From positions 1 to 6,317 of the forward strand of contig JAWWBX010000260.1 in NCBI GenBank assembly GCA_033720735.1: a DNA stretch of 6,317 bases, read 5' to 3'. The position numbers and the translations under genes are program-made. This document shows, piece by piece, positions 6,011-6,317 of the stretch. The stretch comes from B8-G4 sp033720735. GTDB lineage: Bacteria; Bacteroidota; Bacteroidia; Chitinophagales; Saprospiraceae. Below the pieces are notes generated by a model, which saw nothing but the letters and a program-made list of their open reading frames with translations, made no database searches and was not told the origin of the DNA. Each line of letters starts with the position of its first letter. Position 1 is the stretch's first letter.

Positions 6011-6317
6011 ATGCATATGGGGATCACCGGACAACTGATAGAGGCATGCAGGCGCAACAAGACACGCGCCCAGATCCAGCTATTTGAATTGTGTTACCCC
6101 GTCCTGATGTCCGTTTGCCGGCGCTACGTCAGCCAGGATGAGGCGCCCGGTATGCTCAATCTGGGGTTTTACAAGGTGCTGAAAGGGCTGCAGAAGTACG
6201 ACTTTACAGGGGAAGTGCGCTTCCTGCAATGGGCACGCCGGGTGGTGATCAACGCCATGATCGATGACATGCGGCGCAACAGGAAGTACAAGTCCAGCCA
6301 TATACAGCAGGACCATG
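6011..6317 (+). CDS. Partial ECF-type RNA polymerase sigma factor (region 2), runs off the right edge
   Basis: The frame opens at ATG 6011 (a second in-frame ATG is at 6017) and stays open for 102 codons to the window end. The encoded segment has the helical layout of sigma-70 region 2: an N-terminal QLIEACRRNKTRAQIQLFELCY (split here as QLIEACRRNK at 8-17 and TRAQIQLFELCY at 18-29), then VLMSVCRRYV (31-40), LNLGFYKVLKGLQKYD (49-64), and the promoter-melting-type stretch FLQWARRVVINAMIDDMRRN (71-90). This matches the divergent ECF-like factors abundant in Bacteroidota, which direct RNA polymerase to specific promoters, often under an anti-sigma factor. Region 4, which reads the -35-like element, would lie beyond the window. 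No anti-sigma gene is visible. The start sits directly after a terminator hairpin, with no promoter motif recognised in the 63-bp gap. The stress or signal it answers cannot be told. Confidence 0.85.
   Translation, partial: MHMGITGQLIEACRRNKTRAQIQLFELCYPVLMSVCRRYVSQDEAPGMLNLGFYKVLKGLQKYDFTGEVRFLQWARRVVINAMIDDMRRNRKYKSSHIQQDH

Noticed and set aside
6080..6316. A 78-codon minus-strand open frame at the right end
   Set aside because: It is antisense to the sigma-factor region 2 coding sequence, which has clear family structure on the plus strand.

Overview
The window looks like a chromosomal segment of a Bacteroidota bacterium, probably an uncultured or environmental lineage with moderately high GC. 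Four things point there. The large secreted protein ends in a type A C-terminal sorting domain of the type IX secretion system. A TAnnTTTG-type -7 promoter element precedes the acyl-CoA dehydrogenase gene. The gene starts lack clear Shine-Dalgarno sequences. The sigma-factor fragment at the right end resembles the divergent ECF-like factors common in this phylum. The species cannot be named from the sequence alone.

The left half reads on the minus strand. From right to left it holds rarA (1547-2821, AAA+ replication-associated recombination ATPase), a 110-bp gap with a good promoter element and one perfect DnaA-box match, and an acyl-CoA dehydrogenase (288-1436). Next comes a 237-bp intergenic region with three copies of a GC-rich, hairpin-forming repeat and a short 8-bp tandem repeat. 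Last are the first 50 bases of another minus-strand gene, which encode a signal peptide and run off the window.

The right half reads on the plus strand, divergent from rarA across a gap of about 75 bp. It holds one large gene (2897-5947) for a secreted, modular, probably surface-exposed protein. Its parts in order are a signal peptide, a carboxypeptidase-regulatory-like beta-sandwich domain, eight tandem SprB-like repeats each with exactly four cysteines, a linker domain, a second regulatory-like domain and a T9SS sorting domain. A strong hairpin plus T-run terminator follows, and the start of an ECF-type sigma-70 gene lies only 3 bp beyond the hairpin. The window ends inside that gene.

The genes do not form one pathway. 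rarA and the dehydrogenase are housekeeping or metabolic genes that merely share a strand. The repeat-rich secreted protein is the accessory element. Its nearness to an ECF sigma gene is suggestive, but the terminator between them argues against a simple operon. I see no evidence of a mobile element, CRISPR array, RNA gene or defence system.
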